Below, in pieces: positions 45,769 to 57,099 of a stretch of 64,000 bases of DNA; position 1 is the stretch's first letter; the number at the start of each line of letters is the position of its first letter. Below the pieces are notes generated by a model. It had not been told where the DNA came from. It did not search any database and was given only the letters and a program-made list of their open reading frames with translations. The position numbers and the translations under genes were made by a program. The stretch comes from Pyricularia pennisetigena (lineage: Eukaryota; Ascomycota; Sordariomycetes; Magnaporthales; Pyriculariaceae): contig NC_043743.1 in assembly GCF_004337985.1 (NCBI RefSeq), positions 893,366 through 957,365 of the forward strand. Direction: 5' to 3'.

Positions 45769-47715
45769 CTTTGCGGCTATTCCTGTTGTGCTGCGACCAA
45801 CGCACGCGGTGGTGATTGATGGTGGCGGAAACAAGACTTGGACAGTCGTGGATATCGCTGTGATGGATGCCTTGGGTTCCGATGTTATTCACGATGAATA
45901 TAATTTGTCGCTAATCAACGTCCGGGTGTCGGTCGTAACGGTCGTCAGGTTCGAAGGTGGTAATGGTTGCCTGTGATGAGTTGTTGATGATTAGGTTATA
46001 TCCCGGGTCATTGCATGCTGAGCTCCGCATGCTGGAAGAGTACGAAGCTTGTGTCAGCCTAGTACCATTCACGGACCAGCATCCGTGTCTCGATGGGGAT
46101 AGAGTCACGTGACAAGTCACGTGACATCTCAAAACGGGTGGTCGCAACTCCCGACATAGGGATAGCCGTGAACTCACGCTTATAATCCATCGTAAAGTTA
46201 ACGATAACAACCTGCAGTAAGAAAATATTATCGGAGGAACAACTAGGTAGGTATTCAACGTTAAGAGACCAAAGTCGTCGTCCCAAGGTGCATTTAATTG
46301 TTACAATCATAGCTGCGGTAGTGCCGCTGCGCAACGGCATTGCATGTTACTGGTACGCATCGAGTCAGGCTGAGTAGCAACCGTTGTCGGGGCCCAAGCC
46401 GATGAACAACACACCGTTCAAAGAAAACTGGTTTCTGCTGTACTATAGTAATATGTTCTTCAGACGATGGACCGACCTGAATAACCCTATCCGTCCAAGC
46501 CATCCTCGTTGACGGGTTCTAAGTCGCGATTTTCTCGAAGCTTGCAAGACTGTATTTGTTCGGACCAAAGTATTGTGGTTCCGAAATTCTTCCTCTGTGG
46601 TCATTTCTAACTTAATTGCTATTCGGTCATTGAAAATGTATTAGCTGCATGCTACAAGCTTTGCACTGTACCTGCGGAAACAAGAGAACGGAGTGATATC
46701 TGTCTTGATTGAAAACTATTTCCAGTGCTGATTTTGTTCCTGTTTTTTTTTATTGTTTCGAAGATTGATGTTGATTGCATATCGGGACATCAAGATATAT
46801 ATATACCTGCCTCATGTGCTACTTTCGGAACATACCCTAGCGTAGTAAACTGCTGTCGTTCTTAATCATTAATGGAAAGCCTCGGGTTCAACATAGCTTG
46901 ACATCTATGGCAGACCAAAATGACAAACTGTCAAAGCCAATACGAACAACCTCTTCAATGGTGCGCCGCTAACTCAAATATGCGTTCAAGTTACCTGTAA
47001 AACAGCCGGAGCATATCGTGCGGCGAGCCTGGACTGTCTTCGGTATGACTAAGAATTCGAATGTGGAGATGGAGATCCATAATGGGGTGGAGAACAGAAA
47101 GCCCCCCCCCCCATCTGTCGGAGGTCTCGTTGCAGGAAAGGACCCTTGCAGACTGTTGCCGCCTAAAGTCATCACACTGTGGGGGTGGCTCCCCTCTCTC
47201 AACAACAGCAGAAGCGGCAGCCGACACAGCGCCAGGCGAACCAACACCGGAGCCAAGCGGGATGGTGTGATTCACCACATCTCTCCTCTCGACCAGCCAA
47301 CATTTGGACAGCCTTGTCTTCCAACCTCCAAAACTAACCTTTTTTTTTTCAGTCTCAACCATTAACGAAATCCCTTTTTTCTTAACCAAATTCTTGTTTT
47401 ATCTTCTTTGTTGCTTTCACCTGCCTCGCCTTGCTCGCTCGTCCGAGCCACAGAACGCTCCCGATCCTTACCCAGCTTGCCAGCCAGCAACCATTGACCC
47501 GGTTCAGGCGATTCCCAGGCCCGCTTTCCGCTGCTTCCTCAGAAGCAACTCCCACACCGTTCTGTGGTTCCCTCAGCGCCTCGCAATTTCTTGACTCCTG
47601 TTCTCGCCAACAGAAATTCCGGATTTGGACTCATTCTCTCGTACTCAAGACTTTTCAAGAATTAAACCACTTCTGCAACTTCCAAGACGATTGCCTTAGT
47701 CCTCCGGACGTCATC
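45769..47715. promoter_or_regulatory. Divergent intergenic region between RPT3 and the 47716 gene
   Basis: About 1.9 kb. The RPT3-proximal part holds the doubled CACGTG element (46104-46125). The middle, 46500-46970, is AT-rich. The part from 47290 is pyrimidine-rich on the + strand and is likely the 5' leader of the 47716 gene, whose frame is open upstream to 47431. No other gene seen. Confidence 0.55.
46104..46125. promoter_or_regulatory. Twin GTCACGTGAC palindromes (E-box type)
   Basis: Two perfect copies of the 10-bp palindrome at 46104-46113 and 46116-46125, two bases apart, so their centres are 12 bp apart. CACGTG is the core bound by fungal bHLH factors (Cbf1/Pho4/USF-like). They lie about 336 bp upstream of the RPT3 ATG. 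The binding factor is unknown. Confidence 0.6.
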
Positions 47716-48341
47716 ATGTCTACACAGTCCATCGCCATCCCGTCGGGCCTGACCGACCGCCGAGATAGGCCTTCCAATCCGGCGGTTCGGGTCCCATCTT
47801 CTTCGTCTTCGTCTTACTCAAGCTCTCCGAGGACACCACAGTCCGCACAATCGACTCCTTCACCATCGGCCCAGAAGCAGAAGAAGCTGATACATGAACG
47901 GCGGCCTAGCCTTCTCAGTAGGTTGTATCAGTTCGGAGGGCGGAATAGGACTAGAAACTGACTGCTCGAATAGGCTCGGCGATTCTCAAAGAGGAGTGCA
48001 CAGTTATCAACATCGGCGACCCCGAGGGGCCTCCGAGACTTGTAAGTCGCTACTAGTCTCCTTAACAGTCACCTGGCAGGTGTAGCTGACGAACCATATC
48101 CTCGACCAGATCTCCTACACTGTCGCTAGCCAAGGCTATATATGGAACCCAGGTTAGTATATGATCTACTGGCCATTCTTTTACTTCGAAAAACCCATTA
48201 TTTAACATGTTGTTTCGGCAAACAGAAATTTTCCTCCCATCGTACGTCGACCACGACTACATTCCTCTGGACCAACGCCGCGAGCCTGTCCACGAGATCA
48301 CCGTGACCGACGAAGAGATAAACGCCATTTTCCCACAATAG
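47716..48341 (+). CDS. Small four-exon gene, 142-aa protein of unknown function
   Basis: Exons 47716-47917, 47974-48041, 48110-48152, 48226-48341, joined by three short GT-AG introns (56, 68 and 73 bp) whose phases all agree. The first 67 residues are basic and Ser-rich (SSSSSSYSSSPRTPQSAQS; QKQKKLIHERRPSLLS) and probably disordered. The rest looks folded: ILKEECTVINIGDPEG, then ISYTVASQGYIWNP, then EIFLPSYVDHDYIPLDQRR, ending ITVTDEEINAIFPQ. No family can be named; I suspect a conserved fungal protein. The four exons staying in frame across three consensus introns is strong support for a real gene. The ATG has a good context (ATCATGTC); an in-frame upstream ATG at 47431 would add 95 unconvincing residues. 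Confidence 0.75.
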
Positions 48342-51335
48342 AAGCCTCTTCTACATCGTCACAAATATGGCGACTCACTCCAAGTGCACATACACTTGCA
48401 TTGACGATCAAAATGCCTTCACACCTACGCCTTTTACGACATCATATCATACCCCGCGGAACATATTAGAGCCCTTATTTACCCATCCTCGCGAGAATAC
48501 CAACACCGTGTTTCCCCACCTTTTTTTTTTTTTTTCTTATTTCATTTATCTCTGTTCTTTACTATTTCTCATGGCGTTTCGGTACAAGATGGATTGCTTT
48601 GCGGGCCCTCTCCAGTTTCTTTTTTTATTGATACATCGGCGGACGACTACGGGGAAGCAGGGCTTTGCGGCTATGTTCTTTTGAGCAGTGACTGCTTTAC
48701 CAATCCGGTAGATGCTATGCGACTCAAATGCAAGCGGCACGCAGAATGGCCATATGGGTATGCAGTGGCGGGGAGGTTATTGGTTTTATATACCTCTGGT
48801 TTGGCCGGTCTCATATTTCCAAGGCTGTTTGCGTTTTCTTAGCTCTGTTTTCTCCTCTGTTTGCTTTTGTTTGGGGCGCTTGGATTTGGGATTGGGAGTT
48901 GATAGGAACATCACCGAATAAACTCGTGTCAGCAGCTCTGATGTTACGATGCATGCCTGCCTGACGGAACCTTTGGATCGACATCAAGCTCTCCTACGAT
49001 AGGCTGACTGACTATCTTGCATGTGAATGATTGCAGGCAGGCGGTTTTCAGACAGCACTTCAGAAATGTCTGTGCAAAAGCCGAAAGAGAGTTGACAGGT
49101 AGTCAGTCAGCAAGTCAGCCCAATCGACAGGTGGTGCAAGTCCGACTACGAACTGACGGTGCTGGGTCTCAGTTTATGGAGATCCAAACACTACGGTATT
49201 AATCTATTCCACAAATGTGAGAAAAAGGGAGTTCTGCACCTTACACCTCCGAAAAACAACGAGTCTGACACCTAATCACCTTCCGACAGTTTATACATTA
49301 GTCCTATGCCAAATTAAAGCGAGAGCGTCGGGTTGTCCGAGTTCGATACTGGTGCCTATCTAGATACGTTGGGTATATGTTGCAGTCGCGGAACGAATCG
49401 GAGAGGCGTAGCGTGGCACGCAGAATGACAAGGTTCAGAAACCAGCCACAATGTTCGTGGAAAAGCAACACTTCCCCCTTTTACGGAGTCACTGCCTTGC
49501 AAAACACAAGAATTAAATATCCCGGACCAACCCGAGGCGAAAGCATACTATACTGTCCTGAGTACCTGTTTGAGCACGCACTGTCCCGCACTGTGTGCAG
49601 CAGACGATGGCCCAGGCGGGAGGAGCTCATGACATGGCCCACCCCGCACATCCCCATCCAAACAATCCTTGCTCATCAAGGTTGTCCCATGCTTCTTTTT
49701 ATCTTTTTTATCAAGTTCCCACATTGCGGGACCACCCAAAGATAGGCTGAATTCCTCCCTCCTAGGTACTTGGCAAAGTTGTAGAAAATAAACACCCAAG
49801 GTTACCGCAGCTAGCGGGTTAGACTATGCATGCAATGCTTAGCGGCCAAGCCGACGCGCTCTTATTCAGCATTATCCCAACTACTGCTGTACGTTGAGCG
49901 TGGGGGGTGGGGGGCAACGCTGGCGGCTTGGGCCGGACAGCAGCAGCCACTGCTTTTCATGTAAAGCAAGGACTTTATAGCTCACACCAGTGCCCGGAAG
50001 GATATAAGTGATCAATTGGCGGCAAGGGCGGCCTAGAACTAGTCTCCGCGGCAGACTGGCCTGGCTTCTGCTTCACAGCCTGTGAGGTCTAGAAAGTCTG
50101 CTGGGAGTCGTTGTCGGGGCGCTCATGTCGTGTGTGGCTGGTGGCTTTTTTTCTTTTTTTCTTTTTTTTTCTTTTTTTCTTTTTTTTTTCTTTTTTTTTT
50201 TGGCCAACAGTCGGTCCGTACGATGTTTAATGCATAAAAGCTGGGATCGTCACCAGCCAAGCTGTGACGATTCGAATACAACCTGGCTGGTCCTGTGAGG
50301 TGATTTCTACTGCTAGCTTGTCTATTCCCGGGCGAGCATCGAAGATCGCAGCGAGGAAAAGTACACAATTTAATGCTGCCATCTGTTACGTATCGATGCA
50401 TCGGCACGGCCAAACGCAAGGCGGCTTTTGAATATTCGTCAAAGGGCTTCAGACATGGGTAGCTACGTAAACGAGAAGGTAGATTTTGTCCCCCTGCAAA
50501 CGCCAGTTTGTGTCCGTCCTTTGGTGGTCACCCTGTTCACATGCTCCTCGTGGCAAATTCTTGATGAACCAAGGATCCCCAAGGCGTGATAAAACATCAA
50601 TACGTAGTAATCGCAAGCCGCCAATGTGGACACCCAGTGAGCCCGCCGATTCTCCTCTCCAAAGTGGTATACGCCCGGCAAAGATACCTTGGGTAGATTT
50701 CAAGATCCATGAAAGAAAGACTGGGATAGGGGCTGGGGTGTGTATGTACAGTGCATAGTAGATGCAGGACCCCCGGATTGTCCATTGGATCGTGACCCAC
50801 CCGAACGCCCCATTTCTTTTGGCAGCTCAAACTCCCCTCTTGACAGTCATGTACATGCCGATAAGGCTCCTTGGGCGGTAGATAACAATGCTGGCGTCAC
50901 TTATTCCCACTCAGCCCACCCATCGCATCATAGGCAGGCTCCTGCGCACGGACATGGACCATGAAGGCGCATTTGGGTCGGACATTCTCAAAGTAAACAA
51001 AAACTTCAAGGTTGCGTTAACGGCCGCCATAAATTAAGGTCGTTCATGGGACGAAGAAAACAAAAAAAAAACTTTAAAAAAAACTTCAACAACTACGGAC
51101 GGATCCCAAATTCCCCGAAACCCACATTTCAACCTTCCAAGATTAGACCGTTGGAATCCTGGTCGCAATTGGTTTCGAGCTTGACATTCAAATTCCTTCA
51201 GCTGTAGAACACCTATCAACGACGACGCCTCGGTCCCCTTGGCAGCTCAATTCAAAAAGAAGAAAAGAAAAAAAAAAGAAAAACCCAGACACCGCAGTAA
51301 AACACCAAGAGAACATAAGACTCCCATAACCCGTC
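48342..51335. other. 3-kb intergenic region without a supported gene
   Basis: The left part is the 3' flank of the 47716 gene (T-rich near 48523-48560). The middle has only short frames. A long T/C low-complexity tract lies at 50146-50200. The right end (about 51055-51335) is A-rich and is the leader of the MIS14 gene. No RNA gene or transposon recognised. Confidence 0.5.
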
Positions 51336-52154
51336 ATGGACGCAGGCACCTCTGCGCACCGCAAGGTTGAACTGCAGTCCCCCGAGGACTTCACCTACCT
51401 GCTCAACAACGTCCGACGCGCCGCGGCCGAGAGCATCGGGGCGGCGTTCCCGCTCGCCGACGACGACGCCGAGGACGCCCTGCGCGCCCGCATCGAGGAG
51501 CTCGTCGACGACTACATCGCGCGCACGTTTAACCTCGCCGCGCCCAACGTGTCCATCAACGGCCTACCCGTTCCCGAATCGCTGCTGCCAAAGGAGAAGA
51601 ACGGTAAAGGCAAAGAAAAAGGCAAGAAAGGTAGCAACGGCAAAAAGAACAAAAAGAAAGGTTCCGCCGCCGCCGCCGCCGCCGCCAAACAAGAACAAGA
51701 AGACGAAAACGTCGTCTACGAGCCCTTCGACGCCCGCCTGCGCGACCGCATCCCGGACCTGCTGCGCGAGGAGGAGGAGCTGCTCCGCGAGATCGCCGCG
51801 CTCAAGAGACGCGTGCCGGCGCAGGCGGCCGCGCGGGTCGGCGACGCCCTCAAGGCCGGTGTCGCCGCCGACGAGGCGGCCCTGGCCGCGGCAAGGGAGC
51901 GCGTCGCCGACGTCGACAGGGACCTCAGGCAAAAAGGCCGCAAGCGGATGCTGGATAACCTAGAGGGCGGCGTCGACGACGCTTCGCCTGCCGCCGCCCC
52001 CGCGATCGGCGTGCTGCAGAGGAACCACGAGGTCGCAGACTCATTCGGCACGGCTGTCGAGGGGCTCGGTCGGCTCAAGAGGGATATGCCGGCCACTGTG
52101 GCGCGGATGGAGCGTGCGCGGGCGGCTGGGAGTTATGTCATTGCTGGGAGGTGA
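51336..52154 (+). CDS. mis14: Kinetochore protein MIS14/NSL1
   Basis: Subunit of the MIND/Mis12 complex of the outer kinetochore. Intron-less, 272 aa. The N-terminal block HRKVELQSPEDFTYLLNNVRRAA is the Mis14 family start, followed by a helical segment ending DDYIARTFNLAAPNVSINGLPVPES. A Lys/Gly-rich linker and an alanine run separate this from the second half (YEPFDARLRDRIPDLLREEEELLREIAALKRRVP), which is predicted coiled coil and continues to the C-terminus (FGTAVEGLGRLKRDMPATVARMERA). The linker (about residues 87-118) is unusually lysine-rich. Convergent with SEC14, 544 bp between stops. Confidence 0.87.
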   Translation: MDAGTSAHRKVELQSPEDFTYLLNNVRRAAAESIGAAFPLADDDAEDALRARIEELVDDYIARTFNLAAPNVSINGLPVPESLLPKEKNGKGKEKGKKGSNGKKNKKKGSAAAAAAAKQEQEDENVVYEPFDARLRDRIPDLLREEEELLREIAALKRRVPAQAAARVGDALKAGVAADEAALAAARERVADVDRDLRQKGRKRMLDNLEGGVDDASPAAAPAIGVLQRNHEVADSFGTAVEGLGRLKRDMPATVARMERARAAGSYVIAGR

Positions 52155-52698
52155 GGTGCGGATGCGGTTCGTTGATGGGCGGTAAAGGCTGTAAGCTTTA
52201 TTTTCTTATTTCTGTTCTGGCTTACGGGCTGCGTCGGCGTTGGGGCGTTGTGTTGGACTACAATAGAATAGTGCTTTCACGAATATATGAGAAGGACAGC
52301 TCCGAGGAAGGTGGAAGCGCCAAAGAATTGATGCAATGGAATCGCAGTTGACGCCAAGACCAGGTCAACTGGAATTTTTGGCGTGTTAGAACAAGTAAAG
52401 GAACAAAAAGACTGGTGAATATAAGGCTACGAAGAAAGGTCTATAATCTGCGTCTTTCAGTGCCGTCTCGTCTTTTCAACCACTCCATCAAGTTATACAC
52501 GGGCCGATGTCAACCTGGATAAAACTTGCCCTCCTGCACAACACCAAACAAGTCTACAGGTCTCATCTTTGGCAGAATTCCCGCCGCCATTCTTTTCTCC
52601 CCAACTCCTTGCAATTATCCTATTTTTCCCGACACTCACAAACAATACAGGCTGGGAAGCCTTTGCAGTCAGACATACCATGCCTAATGCAACCCATC
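52155..52698. other. Intergenic region between convergent MIS14 and SEC14
   Basis: 544 bp that should contain both 3' UTRs. No gene or distinctive repeat seen. Confidence 0.6.
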
Positions 52699-53988
52699 TC
52701 AAGCGGTAGCGGGCTGCTTAGCCTCGGCCTCAGCAGCAGGCGCAGCAGGAGCCGCAGCAGGGGTGGCAGCAGGCGCAGCCTCGGTGGCGGCCGGAGCAGC
52801 AGCAGTAGCATTAGAAGTACCGGCCAGCTTCTCCTTGTACCTCGTCTCCCACTTGGGGGGACGAGCCCACTCCTTCTCGTTCCATGGGCCAGCATCCGAA
52901 AGCTCACAACCGCCGGGGCAGGTGCAAGTGCCACCCAGGCTCTTGGGCAGGTTCTCGGCGGGAATCTGGGCCAGCAACTCCTTCTGGTACCCGCTGCCCA
53001 GGATGTGAATCTTCTGGACCGTAACGGGGTCGAGCCAACCCTTGACGATGCTCCAGACGCCGCTGAAGCCCCATGGGGTGTTGATCAGGTACAGGCGGCC
53101 GAGGCGCTCCGGATAGTAGTTTTGAGACATGTTGGATGCCGCACGCACGTAGCCGTAAACCTGCGATGCCTTGGAGATGCCAACACCCTTGAAGTCCATG
53201 ATGGTGCAGCACGTCTCGAGCAGGTGGCCAGCCTTGCGACTGCAAGCGGGTAGACGCGGGTCCGCCACGCGCTCGTACTCGACTGCCAGGTTCGTCAACA
53301 TGCGCTCCTGCGTTGTGATCTTGTTCATGGCGTTTATATCGGCGTTGCCAAGCTGCTCAATGTAGACTGGCCGGCCGTCCTGTGGTTTCGGAGGAGTCAG
53401 TCAAAGGAGCAGACAATGTTTGACCCCCAGTCAATGAAGAGCTCAGCCCTACCTTATCCGTCTTGTGGTAGTACTGAGGGTAATACTTGAATATCTCGGC
53501 CTTCTCGGGGTAATCCCAGGTCGGCAGAATCTCGTCGAGCTTGATCTCCTTGCGCCATTTCTCACAGTCGACAAACCTACAAGTATGGTCAGCACTGCGA
53601 GGCTCAAAGCCGGTGCTAGCTGGGTGAGCCAAGGACACAACTCACATCTTGAGAGCAGCATTGACATCGAACTTGCGTGCGCGTAGGAAGCGGAGCTGCC
53701 AAACAATCAATCTCATGTCAGCCAAGACCGTCCCATCACAGCTGTCATCCTTCATCTTCCGTCTTCCCATATATCCCCAATCGTACGCCTTACCAAAGTC
53801 AGAGTGTCGAGACGATCAGTGTAGCCCTGGGACTCGAGCATGAGCCTGAGCTGCGACACCTGGGCCTGCTGCTCAGCCGTCAAGTGGCCTGGATGCCCAG
53901 GCGTGGGGACTGGAGCGATCGTTGGAAAGTCATAGTCGTCATATTTGGGGTCAAGCTGCAGGGGAGTTGTTGCGGTTGGAGCGGCCAT
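52699..53988 (-). CDS. SEC14: SEC14 phosphatidylinositol/phosphatidylcholine transfer protein
   Basis: CRAL-TRIO lipid-transfer protein needed for Golgi secretion. Four exons: 53988-53794, 53695-53646, 53576-53453, 53379-52699; 349 aa. The CRAL-TRIO N-terminal region has [21 protein letters not shown] and [25 protein letters not shown]. The lipid-binding domain has [48 protein letters not shown] and [18 protein letters not shown], followed by [15 protein letters not shown]. An Ala/Pro/Glu-rich tail of about 45 residues (from [15 protein letters not shown]) extends beyond the yeast protein and is low-complexity. All introns are GT-AG; split codons at 53646/53576 (AT|G) restore the reading frame. 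Confidence 0.95.
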
Positions 53989-55095
53989 GATGGGCGGATA
54001 AGATGGTAATGCCGAGAAGGGTGTTTACCGGCGGGCTTAGGAAAGGTGATGGGAAGATATTATCGCCGGCTCGGATTAGAGCACAAACGTGTCCCACTGC
54101 TTACGACCCAGGCGTAATTGAAGGGGATAAAAAATATGGGTGCAGTGGTAATGTGGCGCAGGGGTCTGTCGAAATCGGATCAATACTTTGGCAGCGGGAG
54201 AACCAATGCGGGATATCAAAAGCGGTATATCGTAAGAAGAATCGGAGCCTCAGAAAGACTGGCGGTCTGTCGAAAGAGAGAGAGAGAGAAAAAAAAAAAA
54301 AAAAGGAGACAAGGCAAAGAATGGGACGCTGAAGCGGAGCGGTCTAATGCACGTCTGTTTTGAGGCGCTCGAGATGTACAGTAATACAACGTCAGTTCGA
54401 ACGTGGCAACAGAAGCTGCTTGGCCATGGGGGTCTTTTGTTAGGGACACGAATACAGGTGCACAGGTGGGTTCTCGTTTTGCCTGGTCCCCGTCATAAGA
54501 GGGGTCACCGAACTTGGCCCCGCACCTTGCTCAGGGTGAGTACCTGCCGGTTCCTCTTAGTCTCTAGCTCTGAAGCTCTTCCACATTGTCAGGTAAGGGC
54601 GGCAGACATGTCGAGGCTTCTCGTCTCAATTCTCACCTGGAAAAAGGACCCGATAGAATAGATTTCATCACATCTCGAGGCCTTGCGTCTGGCTTCTACT
54701 TTTGTTTTTTTTTGTTGTTGGATCTTCAATTATGACCCTTCGTCTAATCATTACGCCAATTTCTTGGCGCAAGGGGCCCCTTCCCGGATTGCTTCTTTGG
54801 CGAATTTCCTCTTGCTTCCACGTCAACGGCTGCAGCAAAGTGTGTTTTTATGTTCGTCCGAAAATGACCCTGAAAAAGTAGGCCACGCTGGAGCGCCCAA
54901 ATGCAGTCGAAACCAGTGAAACCAATTCGCCAATCATTCGCCCGAGCCGTGCCCACGATGGCCGACTTCGGCCAGCACCCGCGGCCAGCCCGAATGGCCG
55001 GCCTGTTCCTCTTGGCTAATGTGGCGTCACTTTAGCGAATGCCCCGTCGGCTTCTTCCATGATTTTGGATTGTACGGGGTGCTGCCGCTGTGGTT
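53989..55095. promoter_or_regulatory. Intergenic region, SEC14 promoter / prefoldin 3' flank
   Basis: About 1.1 kb between tandem minus-strand genes. It contains a GA/A-rich tract (about 54276-54305) upstream of SEC14. Nothing else recognised. Confidence 0.55.
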
Positions 55096-56088
55096 TCAAG
55101 AGTCATTGTCGGACTTTGCCGTGTCCTTTACCTTGTCCTTGCCCTTCAACTTGTCCTCTTCTGCCTTTTCCTTTCTCTTTTGCATCACATCCCAGTTATA
55201 TACCCTGGCAAGCGCAACCTCCATAGTCTGCAAAACACACAGCCCGCATCTTGTTGTCAGTATATGGACTCCCTCGTTCCACCAGTGTGGTTTGAAATAT
55301 TTGGACGTACCGTGATCTGTTCCCTCAGGAATTCCAAATCCTCTTCGCAGTTTTGCAAGCTCTGCTTTGCAGCCTTTTGCTTTGAATCCAATAACTCCTC
55401 CGCCTCGCCAATCGGGTACGAGAGCATTACGTTTGCCTGTTCGGACACGGAATCCAGTCAAGTACAGTCAGCCATGAGCCCCAACAATAAGCCGACAAGA
55501 AAACCCAGAGAAACAAAATTGTGCGTACACCAAGCCACAAAAACACCTCGTCGGTAGGCGGTATCTCAGCCTTGGTGTATAACGTATCGTTGAGCTCGAA
55601 AGACGTCTCGATCGGGTCGCCCCCATCCTTGTTCAGCTTCAAGAACCGCACCGTCTCCAGAGTCTTTTCAATGTCCGGTAGTTTCCCTTTGAGGCCCGCC
55701 ACTCGGCGTTGTAGGTTAAGCTCCATGAATTGGTATTTTCTGCGCAGTCTCCTTGTCAACACCAGAAAAGGAAAACAAAAAAAAAAGAGGAGGAAACCCA
55801 CGATATCATCTCCTGGAACCGCACCAGCGTCGGCTCGACCTCGGCCCGGCTCGTCACGTAATCCTCCACATTGTCAACAAACGGCGCCTTTGGGATCCCG
55901 CGCGGGTTCGATGGCATTGTGGTGTCATTGCTGAGTCGAAGTGTCAGCTTCCAAACTGTCGTTCTCCCGTATCAAGAGCCGTATGTGTGCCTTGGCCACC
56001 AGCAGTCAAAGGCAGGCTAGATGATAAATGTCAAGCGGCTGGCAACGTACCCTGCCGCCGACGCGACTGCCTTTCCTTTCTCCGACAT
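55096..56088 (-). CDS. PAC10: Prefoldin subunit 3 (PAC10/VBP1)
   Basis: Alpha-type subunit of the hexameric prefoldin chaperone that hands nascent actin and tubulin to CCT. Five exons: 56088-56051, 55930-55802, 55739-55529, 55436-55311, 55227-55096; 211 aa. Family landmarks are NPRGIPKAPFVDNVEDYV, FQEMISKYQFMELNLQRR and the hairpin FELNDTLYTKAEIPPTDEVFLWLGANVMLSYPIGEAEELL, which splits at LG|AN, then the C-terminal coil FLREQIT|TMEVALARVYNWDV. The tail is Lys/Asp-rich (KGKDKVKDTAKSDNDS). The tiny first exon encodes MSEKGKAVASAAG; splicing to NDTTMPSNP keeps frame. An in-frame ATG in exon 2 (MPSNPRG) is an alternative start. Four introns in 1 kb is the highest density here. Confidence 0.93.
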
Positions 56089-57099
56089 GACCCGTCTTTG
56101 TTTGGAAAGAACAAAAAGCACGTATGCAATTCCCTCTGCCTGTATTGTTTGTCGTAGAAATGGGGCTTCGCGTCGAGTCGGGTTGCTGCCCCGGTCGTGG
56201 GGAGTCTCTGGTCTGATCTGGCGATGCTCGTATGCTCGGACAGACACGGTAGGTAAAATCTAATGGCCCAGTTCTAGTCGTCGGCCTTGACAGCGTCGAT
56301 GCCGGGTTCACTGATGTCGCAAACGGCGATTGTAGCTTCGACGGTCGCTTGGCTGAAGGCCTATATCGAGACTAAATTTTGCGATTGAATGCCCGACTGT
56401 GGGATGCTAGGTTGCTGCTGTCGTCTTTCGACTCCCTTCCAAGATTCAACCCGCAAAAAGTCCATTCAACTTGCCGGAGCATTGGTCAGGACTGACTCCA
56501 CTTTAATTGTGTATCTGGTGGGGTAGCTGAGATGTCCCAAAGTCGTCGGTGGGAAATTTATAGCTCAGATAAGGCGGGGTAGCTTCCTGGGATCAATTGT
56601 TTTCCTGTGAACAAGTGCATGCATACGTTTAAATTATCAGGCTTAAGCCTTACTTTTAGCATTTACTCTGGTATTGTCCATTTCAATAACAAGAAAGATG
56701 CCCAAATAGTAAATAATCTGGCGCTCAGGACAAAGCCAGATCGTCTTGATATGAAACCCCCAAACACCGCCTCGTAGAATCCCGCTGAAGTGCTATAAAC
56801 CCTGTGACAATGCCCAATGCGACTTTTCTTTTTACCGAGCGTCGTCCATATGCAAAAAAAGGACCAATTCAAATCCGCACCATTCGCCGTCCCATAATAT
56901 GAGCTGAGCTGCTCTAAAAACTCAAACAACAGACCCATGGGTATGTACATAGTGAAAGACAAAAGACAAAGAAAAGAAGAAAATAAAATAAAAAAATAAA
57001 AATAAAAAAAATAAAATAAACGTTACCATCTTGACTAGGTCCAAGATGCAGGCATCATTCGTCATAACAATCTGTACATCTCCAATATCATGTACATAC
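56089..57099. other. Intergenic region, prefoldin promoter / frq 3' flank
   Basis: About 1 kb between tandem minus-strand genes. An A/T low-complexity tract (AAATAAAA-type, about 56970-57020) lies just past the frq stop codon and may contain its polyadenylation signals. No gene seen. Confidence 0.55.
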
